Origin: Metaruminococcus_A gallistercoris
Lineage (GTDB): Bacteria; Bacillota; Clostridia; Oscillospirales; Ruminococcaceae
Assembly: GCA_904394975.1 (NCBI GenBank)
Contig: CAJFNQ010000040.1
Coordinates: 32,710-96,709, forward strand
Reading direction: 5' to 3'
Length of the DNA stretch: 64,000 nucleotides
This document shows positions 1 through 7,662 of the stretch, piece after piece (within the stretch, counting starts at the first letter, position 1; the number at the start of each line of letters is the position of its first letter). A program made the position numbers and the translations under genes. Below the pieces are notes generated by a model. That model was not told the origin of the DNA, did not search any database, and saw nothing but the letters and a program-made list of their open reading frames with translations.

Positions 1-777
1 GGGACGGAATACCGTGAGCGGGTGGATTTCACCGCGGAAGAATTTTTTGAAATCATCACTAAAGCAACCAAAGTGCCTACTCACGCGCAGATCATCCCCA
101 TAGAATTTGAAGACGCTTACGAAAGAGCTTACAAGGAAGGATATACCGACATAATTTATGTTGCGATCAATTCCAAGGGCTCCAGCACCTATGCCAACTC
201 GAAAATTGCTGTAAACAATTTTTACGACAATCACCCGGAAGCAAAAGAAAAAATTCATTTTCACATGATCGATTCCACCTGCTACACCATGGGTTACGGT
301 CTTGCGGTAGTAGAAGCCGCGCGCAAAATCCGGCGCGGCCTTTCTGTAAAAGAAGTTGTAGCCAGCATTCAGGACTGGATTGACCACTGCAAAATCCTGT
401 TTGTACCGCTCACGCTGGAATTCGCTAAAAAATCCGGACGCATTTCAGCGGCGGCCGGTTTTGTCGGCGAACTGCTGGGTCTGAAACCCATCATTACCTT
501 CCGCGACGGCGACTCGGTCATCCTGGAAAAAGTACGCGGTGAAAAGGCTGTTATTCCGCGGCTGATTGAAATGATGGCAAAAGACAAGGTTCCGCAAACG
601 CCATACTGCGTCGTTCATGGCATGCAGCCTCAGTTGACTTCCGAATTGATTGAAGAAACAGAGAAAAAATTCGGGAAAGCAGAATATGTTTATCCTTTGG
701 GACCGGTAGTGGCAATCAACGCAGGACCGAATGTGGTCGGTGTAATCTACCGCGCGCACAGCGAAGAAGCGAAATAG
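1..777 (+). CDS. DegV family fatty-acid-binding protein, 5' end cut by the window edge
   Basis: The reading frame is open from base 1, with residues GTEYRER before the GTG at 22, so the true start lies outside the window. DegV proteins are about 280 residues and bind a fatty acid; in Firmicutes they act as FakB-type carriers for fatty acid kinase. Visible here are the C-terminal part of domain 1 and all of domain 2, including the typical LTLEFAKKSGRISAAAGFVG stretch, GLKPIITF, and the closing GPVVAINAGPNVVGV segment. Which fatty acid it binds, and whether a FakA partner exists, cannot be seen. A strong hairpin terminator follows the stop codon directly. The family call is secure; the lipid-carrier role is family knowledge. 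Confidence 0.9.
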   Translation, partial: GTEYRERVDFTAEEFFEIITKATKVPTHAQIIPIEFEDAYERAYKEGYTDIIYVAINSKGSSTYANSKIAVNNFYDNHPEAKEKIHFHMIDSTCYTMGYGLAVVEAARKIRRGLSVKEVVASIQDWIDHCKILFVPLTLEFAKKSGRISAAAGFVGELLGLKPIITFRDGDSVILEKVRGEKAVIPRLIEMMAKDKVPQTPYCVVHGMQPQLTSELIEETEKKFGKAEYVYPLGPVVAINAGPNVVGVIYRAHSEEAK

Positions 778-784
778 TAAAAAT

Positions 785-810
785 GCCCTGCATTTGCAGG
801 GCGTTTTTTT
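785..810 (+). terminator. Rho-independent terminator after the degV-family gene
   Basis: A perfect 7-bp stem GCCCTGC/GCAGGGC (785-791 and 796-802) with a 4-nt loop is followed by a T run to 810. It starts 8 bases after the stop codon. Confidence 0.9.
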
Positions 811-913
811 ACGAAAAGCCCGCTAAAATACGCAATAACAATGAATTTTTCATGTTAAACCTTTAAAAAGGCGAAGGTTTTTTAGAAACGGGCGTTTTTT
901 TCACGCAAAATAC

Positions 914-942
914 TTGAAAAAAACGGAAAAATAAGCTATGAT
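914..942 (+). promoter_or_regulatory. Sigma-A-type promoter for the pgk-tpiA-gpmI genes
   Basis: TTGAAA at 914-919 and TATGAT at 937-942 are separated by 17 nt. The predicted start lies near 949, giving a leader of about 55 nt before pgk. Confidence 0.75.
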
Positions 943-1005
943 TAATAGTGAATTGTTAAGCTTATCACAAACTTAACAAGACATTAGGATGAAAGGATGT
1001 ATAGC

Positions 1006-2205
1006 ATGAGTTCGTTAAACAAAAAGTCTATCGAGGATATCGACGTATCGAACAAACGCGTACTTGCGCGCTGCGATTTTAACGTCCCGCTCAAAGATGG
1101 CGTTATTACCAATGACAAGCGTATTGTTGCTGCTCTGCCGACCATCAAATACCTGATCGAGCATGGCGCGAAACTGATTCTCTGTTCCCACCTTGGCCGC
1201 CCGAAAGAGGGCTGGGAGCCGGAATTTTCTCTGGCACCGGTTGCAAAACGCCTTTCCGAGCTGCTTGGTAAAGAAGTTGTTATGGCAAAAGACGTTATCG
1301 GTGAAGACGCAAAAGCAAAAGCTGCTGCTCTTAAAGCTGGCGACGTTATGCTTCTCGAAAACGTCCGTTACCACAAAGAAGAGAAGAAAAACGATCCTGC
1401 TTTCGCAAAAGAGCTTGCTTCTCTCGCTGAGATCTATGTAAACGACGCATTTGGTGCAGCACACAGAGCTCATGCTTCTACTGCTGGTGTTGCAGATTAT
1501 CTGCCGGCTGTCTGCGGTTACTTGATGCAGAAAGAGATCGACTTCATCGGCAACACCATCGAGAATCCGAAACACCCGTTTGTTGCGATTCTGGGCGGCG
1601 CGAAAGTTTCCGATAAGATCGGTGTTATTGAAAACCTGATTGACAAGGTTGATACCCTTATCATCGGCGGCGGTATGGCTTACACCTTCATGCGCGCTAT
1701 GGGCAATACTACCGGTACTTCCATTTGTGAAGAAGACAAGTTGGATCTTGCTCGCGACCTGATGGTGAAAGCTCGTGCGAAAGGCGTCAACTTCTTAATT
1801 CCGGTTGACAACATTGTTGCGCGTGAATACAAAGAAGATTCTGTTTATATGCGGATTTATTCCGACGCGATTCCGGATGGCTGGATGGGTCTTGACATTG
1901 GGCCGACCACTCAGGAACTCTTCTCCAAAACTCTGAAAGGCGCTGGAACCGTAATTTGGAACGGACCGATGGGCGTTTCCGAGTGGGAGAATTTCGCAGC
2001 TGGTACCCGCGCTGTTGCGCAGGCAATTGCTGACGAAAGCGAAAACGGCGCGATTTCCGTTATCGGCGGCGGTGACTCGGTTGCAGCGGTTACCAAACTT
2101 GGCTACGCTGACAAGATGAGCCACATTTCCACCGGCGGCGGCGCTTCCCTGGAATTCATGGAAGGCAAGAAACTGCCGGGTATTGAATGCCTGATGGACA
2201 AATAA
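1006..2205 (+). CDS. pgk: Phosphoglycerate kinase
   Basis: Catalyses 1,3-bisphosphoglycerate + ADP to 3-phosphoglycerate + ATP in the cytoplasm. Seen are the N-terminal RCDFNVPLKDG motif (about residues 22-32), HLGRPKEG, the AHRAHAS substrate loop, the ADP-binding GGAKVSDKIGV and the C-terminal GGGDSVAAVTKLG followed by STGGGASLEF. Length is 399 aa from this start, normal for bacterial PGK. An in-frame ATG lies 9 bases upstream (997), but the AAAGGA at 992-997 is correctly spaced only for the ATG at 1006, so I chose that one. It is the first gene of a glycolytic run with tpiA and gpmI, with its own promoter. A stem-loop separates it from tpiA and may tune the downstream transcript level. Confidence 0.97.
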   Translation: MSSLNKKSIEDIDVSNKRVLARCDFNVPLKDGVITNDKRIVAALPTIKYLIEHGAKLILCSHLGRPKEGWEPEFSLAPVAKRLSELLGKEVVMAKDVIGEDAKAKAAALKAGDVMLLENVRYHKEEKKNDPAFAKELASLAEIYVNDAFGAAHRAHASTAGVADYLPAVCGYLMQKEIDFIGNTIENPKHPFVAILGGAKVSDKIGVIENLIDKVDTLIIGGGMAYTFMRAMGNTTGTSICEEDKLDLARDLMVKARAKGVNFLIPVDNIVAREYKEDSVYMRIYSDAIPDGWMGLDIGPTTQELFSKTLKGAGTVIWNGPMGVSEWENFAAGTRAVAQAIADESENGAISVIGGGDSVAAVTKLGYADKMSHISTGGGASLEFMEGKKLPGIECLMDK

Positions 2206-2226
2206 AAATCATTTGTAGGAAAAATG

Positions 2227-2260
2227 AAAGCTGCCGTCCGGTTTCGGGCGGCGGCTTTTC
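2227..2260 (+). terminator. Intercistronic stem-loop between pgk and tpiA
   Basis: Arms at 2227-2240 and 2245-2258 pair over about 14 positions, including G-T wobbles, and are followed by a short T run. It sits inside a gene run, so it is more likely a partial attenuator or mRNA-stability element than a full stop. Confidence 0.6.
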
Positions 2261-2299
2261 AAAACAAAGCCACAAATCAAAAAGAAAGAGGAAACGACT

Positions 2300-3067
2300 A
2301 TGAATAAAGCACTGCGTAAAGCTGTAATTGCCGGCAACTGGAAAATGAACAAGAACCGTGCAGAAGCGAAAGCTCTCATTGAAGAGATGAAACCGCTGGT
2401 TGCTGACGCGGACTGTGATGTCATTGTCTGCGTACCGTTTACAAACCTTGAAACCGCTCTGGAAGCAACCAAAGGAAGCAACATCAAAGTCGGCGCGGAA
2501 AACTGCCACTTTGAAAAATCCGGCGCATTCACCGGCGAGATTTCTGCTGATATGCTCACCGAGATGGGCGTTGAATATGTCATCATTGGCCACAGCGAAC
2601 GCCGTCAGTACTTCGGTGAGACCGATGTAACCGTAAACAAACGCACCCTCGCTGCTTTGAATGCTGGTTTAAAGGTTATCCTTTGTGTTGGTGAGATGCT
2701 GGAAGACCGCGAACACGGCATTACCGCGGAACTCGTTGCCATGCAGACCAAGATTGCGCTCAACGGTGTTTCTGCTGAAATGCTCAAAAACGTCATCATC
2801 GCTTATGAGCCGGTATGGGCAATCGGCACCGGCAAAACCGCTACCGCTGAACAGGCAAACGAAGTAAACGCAATCATCCGCGCAACCGTTGCTTCCCTGT
2901 ATGGAAAAGACGCCGCAGACGCTCTGACCGTTCAGTATGGTGGTTCTATGAACGCGAAAAACGCTGCAGAACTGCTGGCTCAGCCGGATGTTGACGGCGG
3001 CCTCATCGGCGGCGCTTCCCTGAAAGCGGAAGATTTCAGCATCATCGTAAAAGCAGCTTCCAAATAA
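2300..3067 (+). CDS. tpiA: Triosephosphate isomerase
   Basis: Interconverts dihydroxyacetone phosphate and glyceraldehyde 3-phosphate. Seen are the substrate-binding GNWKMNK (residues 12-18), the catalytic-His region IIGHSERR, the catalytic-Glu motif YEPVWAIGTGKTA (about 168-180) and the phosphate-binding GGLIGGASLKAEDF near the C-terminus. At 255 aa it is full length. An AAAGAGG ribosome site lies 8 bases before the ATG. It follows pgk and is 18 bases from gpmI, with which it is surely co-transcribed. Glyceraldehyde 3-phosphate from the KDPG-aldolase pathway encoded at 30-39 kb would enter here. Confidence 0.97.
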   Translation: MNKALRKAVIAGNWKMNKNRAEAKALIEEMKPLVADADCDVIVCVPFTNLETALEATKGSNIKVGAENCHFEKSGAFTGEISADMLTEMGVEYVIIGHSERRQYFGETDVTVNKRTLAALNAGLKVILCVGEMLEDREHGITAELVAMQTKIALNGVSAEMLKNVIIAYEPVWAIGTGKTATAEQANEVNAIIRATVASLYGKDAADALTVQYGGSMNAKNAAELLAQPDVDGGLIGGASLKAEDFSIIVKAASK

Positions 3068-3085
3068 GGAAGGCGAGGTATTAGC

Positions 3086-4603
3086 ATGAAAAAACCATTA
3101 GCGCTTATTATCATGGACGGTTTTGGCTATAATCCGTCGGATTACGGCAACGCGATCGCCGCAGCCAAAACCCCGAATCTGGACAAACTGCTGGCAGAAT
3201 GCCCGCACACCCTGATCGGCGCATCCGGCATGGATGTCGGCCTTCCGGACGGACAGATGGGCAACTCCGAAGTTGGTCACACCAATATCGGTGCAGGCCG
3301 TATCGTTTACCAGGAACTGACCCGCATTACCAAATCCATTCAGGATGGCGACTTCTTCCAGAACGAAGCATTTACTGCCGCAGTGGAAAACTGCAAAAAG
3401 AACGGTTCTGCCCTGCATTTGATGGGCTTGATGTCTGACGGCGGCGTACACAGCCACAACAGCCATTTGTTTGCGCTGGTCGAGCTTGCCAAAAAAGCCG
3501 GACTAGAAAAGGTTTACGTTCACTGCTTTATGGATGGTCGTGACGTTCCGCCGACCTCCGGTAAAGACTTTATCGCTGAACTTCAGGCGAAACTCAACGA
3601 AATCGGCGTTGGAAAAATTGCGAGCATCATGGGCCGTTACTATGCGATGGACCGCGACAACCGCTGGGAGCGTGTTGAAAAAGCGTATGCTGCCATGGTT
3701 TACGGCGAAGGCAACAAGAATGCCGACCCGGTAGACACCATGGAACAGTCTTACGCCGCGGATGTGACCGATGAATTCGTTGTCCCGACCGTCTGCGCAG
3801 AAGGCGCGACTGTCAGCGCAAACGACAGCGTCATCTTCTTCAACTTCCGTCCGGACCGTGCGAGAGAGATTACCCGCACTTTTGTTGACCCGGATTTCAA
3901 CGGCTTTGAACGCAAAAAAGGCTTCTTCCCGCTCTACTTTGTCTGCATGACACAGTATGACGCGACGATGCCAAACGTTGAAGTTGCTTTCAAACCGCAA
4001 AAGCTGACCAATACCTTTGGTGAATACATCAGCAAAAACGGTTTGACCCAGCTCCGCATTGCGGAAACCGAAAAATACGCACATGTTACCTTCTTCTTCA
4101 ACGGCGGTGTAGAAACCACCTTCGAGGGTGAAGACCGTGCTTTGATTCCCTCCCCGAAAGTCGCGACCTACGACTTGAAACCAGAGATGAGTGCCTACGA
4201 AGTTTGTGACGAAGTGGTTTCCCGCATCAATTCCGGGAAATACGACGTCATCATCCTTAACTACGCGAACTGCGATATGGTTGGTCACACCGGTATTTTT
4301 GACGCGGCTGTCGCCGCTGTGGAAGCGGTCGATACCTGCATTGGCAAAACCGTGGACGCTATCCTCGCGCAGGGCGGTGCGGCGCTGATTACTGCCGACC
4401 ACGGCAACGCTGACCAGATGTACGAAGCGGACGGTTCCCCGTTCACAGCGCACACAACCAACCCGGTCCCGCTCATCGGCGTTGGTCTGGATGGAAAAGA
4501 GCTCAAAGACGGCGGTAAGCTCGCCGATCTTGCTCCGACCATGCTGGAGATTCTCGGACTGGAAAAACCGGCTGAGATGGACGGCGCATCTCTCTTAAAA
4601 TAA
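3086..4603 (+). CDS. gpmI: 2,3-bisphosphoglycerate-independent phosphoglycerate mutase
   Basis: Converts 3-phosphoglycerate to 2-phosphoglycerate with two Mn2+ ions and a phosphoserine intermediate; belongs to the alkaline-phosphatase fold superfamily. Metal-binding MDGFG lies at residues 10-14. The nucleophile Ser61 is in the motif GQMGNSEVGHTNIGAG, and the second metal cluster shows in NYANCDMVGHTG and TADHGNADQM. Length of 505 aa is typical. A GCGAGG site precedes the ATG. It is the last gene of the glycolytic run, closed by a strong terminator. A 316-codon antisense frame across it is a codon-bias shadow. Confidence 0.97.
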   Translation: MKKPLALIIMDGFGYNPSDYGNAIAAAKTPNLDKLLAECPHTLIGASGMDVGLPDGQMGNSEVGHTNIGAGRIVYQELTRITKSIQDGDFFQNEAFTAAVENCKKNGSALHLMGLMSDGGVHSHNSHLFALVELAKKAGLEKVYVHCFMDGRDVPPTSGKDFIAELQAKLNEIGVGKIASIMGRYYAMDRDNRWERVEKAYAAMVYGEGNKNADPVDTMEQSYAADVTDEFVVPTVCAEGATVSANDSVIFFNFRPDRAREITRTFVDPDFNGFERKKGFFPLYFVCMTQYDATMPNVEVAFKPQKLTNTFGEYISKNGLTQLRIAETEKYAHVTFFFNGGVETTFEGEDRALIPSPKVATYDLKPEMSAYEVCDEVVSRINSGKYDVIILNYANCDMVGHTGIFDAAVAAVEAVDTCIGKTVDAILAQGGAALITADHGNADQMYEADGSPFTAHTTNPVPLIGVGLDGKELKDGGKLADLAPTMLEILGLEKPAEMDGASLLK

Positions 4604-4620
4604 GAGAATAAAAGCAAACA

Positions 4621-4652
4621 AAAAGGAAGCCTTTGACAGGCTTCCTTTTTTA
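4621..4652 (+). terminator. Rho-independent terminator after gpmI
   Basis: A perfect 12-bp stem (4621-4632 and 4638-4649, core GGAAGCCT/AGGCTTCC) with a 5-nt loop and T-rich tail. It lies next to the remnant permease end, whose minus-strand copy begins about 20 bases on. Confidence 0.92.
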
Positions 4653-4772
4653 TTTTATATAATCCAAACGCTAAAATTCTTTGCGGCGGTAGATGGAAAG
4701 CGAGCAAAGAAATGAGACTGGCAGAAGAATAATCACAGCAAAACCAACACACGGCGCTACTGTTTTGGCGTC
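4653..4772 (+). repeat. Direct repeat copy A (pairs with 7021-7140)
   Basis: The first 30 bases (TTTTATATAATCCAAACG and on) are identical to those starting at 7021. Similarity then decays gradually without indels. The two copies bracket the two-gene accessory islet. Confidence 0.85.
4671..4772 (-). pseudogene. Remnant 3' end of an ABC-2 type permease gene
   Basis: Read on the minus strand, the 34 codons ending in TAG at 4673-4671 encode a tail closely similar to the end of the intact permease at 7039-7662. Both finish FLCSLSIYRRKEF, preceded by a KTxxxC(V/I)G hydrophobic stretch. No longer reading frame or start codon exists upstream (at higher coordinates), so only the C-terminus survives. 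The two copies are colinear without gaps over 102 coding bases plus 18 bases of 3' flank. Several differences are synonymous (for example TGC/TGT in Cys codons), suggesting the ancestor of this fragment was once a functional paralogue rather than a fresh duplicate. Confidence 0.8.
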
Positions 4773-4941
4773 AACGCAAAAGGGTTACAGCCAACCCAAA
4801 TACATGCCTTTTCCTCTCGTTCTCAACGGTATTTCCATCAAAAGCATTTTTTCGTTTGATGAACAGCGCAAGATTCACCGAATAGGATTTTGGGAGAAGC
4901 GAAATTTGTTTAGTATTAATGCATAATTTATGATTATTGTG
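4773..4941. other. Gene-free stretch before the islet promoter
   Basis: This stretch of about 170 bases between the permease remnant and the promoter at 4942 becomes AT-rich towards its right end. An open frame crosses it on the plus strand, but it begins inside the antisense of the remnant and has no recognisable product. I see nothing functional in it. Confidence 0.5.
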
Positions 4942-4970
4942 TTGAATTTTTTATATATTCATTGTAATAT
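4942..4970 (+). promoter_or_regulatory. Sigma-A-type promoter of the accessory islet
   Basis: TTGAAT (4942-4947) and TAATAT (4965-4970) with a 17-nt spacer in AT-rich DNA. The predicted start near 4977 leaves about 28 nt before the short frame at 5005. Confidence 0.7.
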
Positions 4971-5004
4971 ATGTATGTAAAATATTTGAAAGAGGGAGAT
5001 ACCA

Positions 5005-5064
5005 GTGCAACAAAAATTCTTCGCCAATACTCTTCCAACTACATTAAACCTTGATGTGACTTAA
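5005..5064 (+). CDS. Candidate 19-residue peptide upstream of the secreted peptidase-like gene
   Basis: A GTG codon at 5005 opens a 19-codon frame (MQQKFFANTLPTTLNLDVT) ending in TAA at 5062-5064. A GAGGGAG ribosome site (4992-4998) lies 6 bases before the GTG, and this is the first frame after the predicted promoter. Its stop codon overlaps the TAAGGAG ribosome site of the next gene, the arrangement expected for translational coupling. It could be a regulatory leader, a small signal peptide, or a chance frame. I recognise no family. The good ribosome site and spacing are seen; any role is inference. Confidence 0.4.
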   Translation: MQQKFFANTLPTTLNLDVT

Positions 5065-5073
5065 GGAGAGAAA

Positions 5074-6141
5074 ATGATGAAAAAATATTCAAAAAAAATA
5101 ACATCAGTACTATTAACGCTGACACTGATATTTGGTTGCACTTGTCTTTGGGCTTCAGCGGAAACTGCCAAGGTTTCCCCGGACGAACATTACATTGCTT
5201 TAATGAAAGCGACTGACTGGTCACTATATGAAGACCACTCCATAAACATACAAAGGGCACAGATACCGGACTATCTTCTCAACCAAATGACGACGGATCA
5301 GCTAATCAATGCGGTTTTACACTATCCATATCTGATTGATATGCTATGTTATGATACCTACTCAGCTGGCTTTGAGTCAGTATCCAAATATTTCAACGGC
5401 CTTAGTGAACTACTCAATCGTAAAGACAGTGCGCAAAAACTTGCAGAGCGGTTGGAATCCACACCAGTTCAACGATCACACTCAGTAGATGGCGAAGCTG
5501 TGATGAACGGCATGTTTTTGGATGTGCTTCTCGCCCAGCCAGAATTCATGAATCAGTTTTCCGAACAGGAAACTGAAGAAGTTCTTGAAATGGTAGATAA
5601 GACCATAGAAGAACGCCTCACCCAACCAGATATTTACGGTGAAACAGAAGCATATATGTTTTACCAAGCAGCAAATGAGAACATTGAGGCTTATATAACC
5701 TATGCTGTTGTCTATACGCCGAAGAACACACCTGTTAATGTGCTGGCAAAAGGAGCATCAACACCTGTAGCTTCACAACAATATTGGATTGAATATGTTA
5801 AAAATGGTTATCCAACAGCAAACATTATTGGGCCCGCTGATGAAAATTTCAACTGCCATTCTTATGCATGGTACTCACAATCTCGAGATAACCCGTATTG
5901 GATGCCTGATGAAGAGGCTAATAAATATATGAATGATGGAAGCTATCGAAAGATATCTGGATTTCAGGAGAGTGCAAAAATTTATTACGGCAGTGACACT
6001 TTAGGAAGTCATTCTGGCATTTGTTTTGTAGAAGGTCTCGTCTATTCCAAATGGGGATCAGGTCCTTTAGTTTCTCATAAATGGACAAATTGTCCATACT
6101 ATAATGTAGCTACACCTGTATCGTATTGGGTACTTGCTTGA
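5074..6141 (+). CDS. Secreted protein with a C-terminal NlpC/P60-like cysteine-peptidase signature
   Basis: 355 aa. An N-terminal signal peptide (basic MMKKYSKK, hydrophobic core, cleavage near ASA at about residue 28) predicts export. Residues about 30-130 form a helical region of unknown function. The last 96 residues carry NCHSYAWY (Cys 261), SHSGIC (His 313) and SKWGSGPLVSHKW (His 335), an order of Cys, His and polar residue reminiscent of papain-fold amidases such as NlpC/P60 or CHAP. I therefore infer a cell-wall or peptide amidase, but cannot name the family. An AAGGAG site lies 5-8 bases before two adjacent ATGs. The gene is more AT-rich than its neighbours. It is followed by the membrane-anchored 6175 gene and probably transcribed with it. 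Confidence 0.75.
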   Translation: MMKKYSKKITSVLLTLTLIFGCTCLWASAETAKVSPDEHYIALMKATDWSLYEDHSINIQRAQIPDYLLNQMTTDQLINAVLHYPYLIDMLCYDTYSAGFESVSKYFNGLSELLNRKDSAQKLAERLESTPVQRSHSVDGEAVMNGMFLDVLLAQPEFMNQFSEQETEEVLEMVDKTIEERLTQPDIYGETEAYMFYQAANENIEAYITYAVVYTPKNTPVNVLAKGASTPVASQQYWIEYVKNGYPTANIIGPADENFNCHSYAWYSQSRDNPYWMPDEEANKYMNDGSYRKISGFQESAKIYYGSDTLGSHSGICFVEGLVYSKWGSGPLVSHKWTNCPYYNVATPVSYWVLA

Positions 6142-6174
6142 ATAAACAGCCTTTCTTGACCGGAGGGGAATCCT

Positions 6175-6972
6175 ATGAAGCACGCAAAGATAAAAGCGGC
6201 GCTGCTCGGTGTGCTCCTTGTTGCAGCGCTTGGTCTTTCCATCTATGTTATACAGGTAAATTCTTTCATTTGGCAATTCAGCGAGACAAACAATCCCTCT
6301 TCTGGTCCCGGAACAGAAAATGAAAACAGTTTGCTTGAGCCGGAACCGTATCCAACAGTCCCGCTCTCCCGACTTGTGGAATATTACGAGGGCCATCTTG
6401 ACCCGGATATACCGAAAATAGAGGTGACCGCCCAAATTTACAGCAACAACTCCGCAGATGTTCGAAAACTCCCCTACGATGCTGTCCTGCGCACAGATGC
6501 GGAAGAAACTGAGACCGATCGAAATAAAACCTGGTTTGTGGACTTAATGAACAACTTCCAATCTCTTCCGGTTTTATATGACGGGTATTCTTTCGAACAG
6601 GAAACGCCCTCCCATCTGACAATTCGGTTTACAAAACCGCCGGATGGAAAAATAATCATAAAGGACTACGGTATTTCCGACGTATATGGCATTGCCCATG
6701 AGGCAAACGGTATAGGGCCGGAAGCGGTAGGCTACATCCACACCTTTGAAGCTGCGCAGCAGTTGGAATTTGATTTATGGTTATATGACGGAATCCGTCT
6801 CAGTTCAGACCCTCCGCCATTGCGTGGTCTGCGAATTGAGTGCGAAATTGACGGAAATCCAACAGAGTATTACATTCTGTTTCAAACCGGCTACATGGGC
6901 GCTGGGTATATTCCTTTTTACGGAAAAGATCTTTCCCACCTCACGCCATTGGAAGTGCCGGAACAAGAGTAA
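6175..6972 (+). CDS. Membrane-anchored extracellular protein of unknown function
   Basis: 265 aa. A short basic start (MKHAKIKA) is followed by one hydrophobic segment (about residues 8-30), then a Pro/Glu-rich linker (around 35-60) and a soluble domain of about 200 residues predicted outside the membrane. There is no lipobox cysteine, so it probably keeps an uncleaved anchor. I do not recognise the soluble domain; it has alternating beta-like stretches (LTIRFTKPP, KIIIKDYGI) and an aromatic C-terminus. A CCGGAGGGG ribosome site precedes the ATG. It lies 33 bases after the secreted peptidase-like gene, and a strong terminator closes the unit, so the two likely act at the same surface. Confidence 0.7.
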   Translation: MKHAKIKAALLGVLLVAALGLSIYVIQVNSFIWQFSETNNPSSGPGTENENSLLEPEPYPTVPLSRLVEYYEGHLDPDIPKIEVTAQIYSNNSADVRKLPYDAVLRTDAEETETDRNKTWFVDLMNNFQSLPVLYDGYSFEQETPSHLTIRFTKPPDGKIIIKDYGISDVYGIAHEANGIGPEAVGYIHTFEAAQQLEFDLWLYDGIRLSSDPPPLRGLRIECEIDGNPTEYYILFQTGYMGAGYIPFYGKDLSHLTPLEVPEQE

Positions 6973-6988
6973 TGAAAAAATAACGAAC

Positions 6989-7024
6989 GGCCAGAGCTTT
7001 TCTCAGCTCTGGCCTTCCTTTTTT
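6989..7024 (+). terminator. Rho-independent terminator closing the accessory islet
   Basis: A perfect 10-bp stem GGCCAGAGCT/AGCTCTGGCC (6989-6998, 7005-7014) with a 6-nt loop, then CTTCC and a run of Ts. Confidence 0.92.
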
Positions 7025-7140
7025 ATATAATCCAAACGCTAAAATTCTTTACGGCGGTAGATGGAAAGCGAACAAAGAAACGAAACCGCCAAAAGAAAGA
7101 TCACAGCAACGCCAATACACAGCGATGCCGTTTTGATGTC
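7021..7140 (+). repeat. Direct repeat copy B (3' end of the intact permease gene)
   Basis: Colinear with 4653-4772. It covers the last 34 codons of the permease gene (minus strand) and 18 bases of its 3' flank. Confidence 0.85.
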
Positions 7141-7662
7141 GCTTAAAACAGACCATTCCACCGAAACATCAAATTTTGAAATCAGCATGGAAGCCAGCAC
7201 AGGCAATATGACAATCAGAAAAATGATAACACGTGCTTTTTCCACGCCAAATTTGAACATCAGCGGCAGCATGATGGACACCAATGTGATCCCCAAAGCC
7301 AAAACACCTGCAACACCCAAAAAGTCTTCTGTAGTCACCACACCTTTTTGAATGGCCCAGATAAAAAACAGGCTTACAGCACTGAGCACCACCATAAAAC
7401 CAAGAGATAACAGATATTTACTCAAAATCACCGTGGTTCGAGAAACCGGCATACTGAGAGCCAACCGGTCCCAATGAGCCTTATCATCATAAGCCAGTGT
7501 ATTGACCGGAAAAAAGATGCCAAGAAAGATGGTAATAAACGAGAACACCTCTGCCATACCGTTTGCGGTAACAGCAACAAACGCATAAACCAAAATAATA
7601 ACAAGTGTAAGGAAAATATGCTGACGCATCATCAGCAAATCTTTCACCAAAAGCCCTTTCAT
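7039..7662 (-). CDS. ABC-2 type transporter permease (YtrC-like)
   Basis: 207 aa with about six hydrophobic segments, for example LTLVIILVYAFVAVTANG, VFSFITIFLGIFFPVN and VIFLLAVSFLCSL. The motif YDDKAHWDRLALSMPVSR between segments 2 and 3 is typical of the ABC-2 permeases that sit beside GntR/YtrA regulators. The stop of the ATPase gene overlaps its start by 4 bases (ATGA), so the two subunits are translationally coupled. Exported substrate is unknown; relatives respond to cell-envelope antibiotics (family knowledge). Its 3' end is duplicated at 4653-4772. Confidence 0.88.
   Translation of the reverse strand: MKGLLVKDLLMMRQHIFLTLVIILVYAFVAVTANGMAEVFSFITIFLGIFFPVNTLAYDDKAHWDRLALSMPVSRTTVILSKYLLSLGFMVVLSAVSLFFIWAIQKGVVTTEDFLGVAGVLALGITLVSIMLPLMFKFGVEKARVIIFLIVILPVLASMLISKFDVSVEWSVLSDIKTASLCIGVAVIFLLAVSFLCSLSIYRRKEF

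Noticed and set aside
3503..4453. 316-codon open frame on the minus strand
   Set aside because: Lies entirely antisense to gpmI, has no ribosome site or recognisable motif; it is a shadow of the codon bias of the real gene.
4693..4926. 77-codon plus-strand frame near gpmI
   Set aside because: Its first part is the antisense of the permease remnant (the matching antisense of the intact gene gives the same MESEQRNET start), so it is not a gene.
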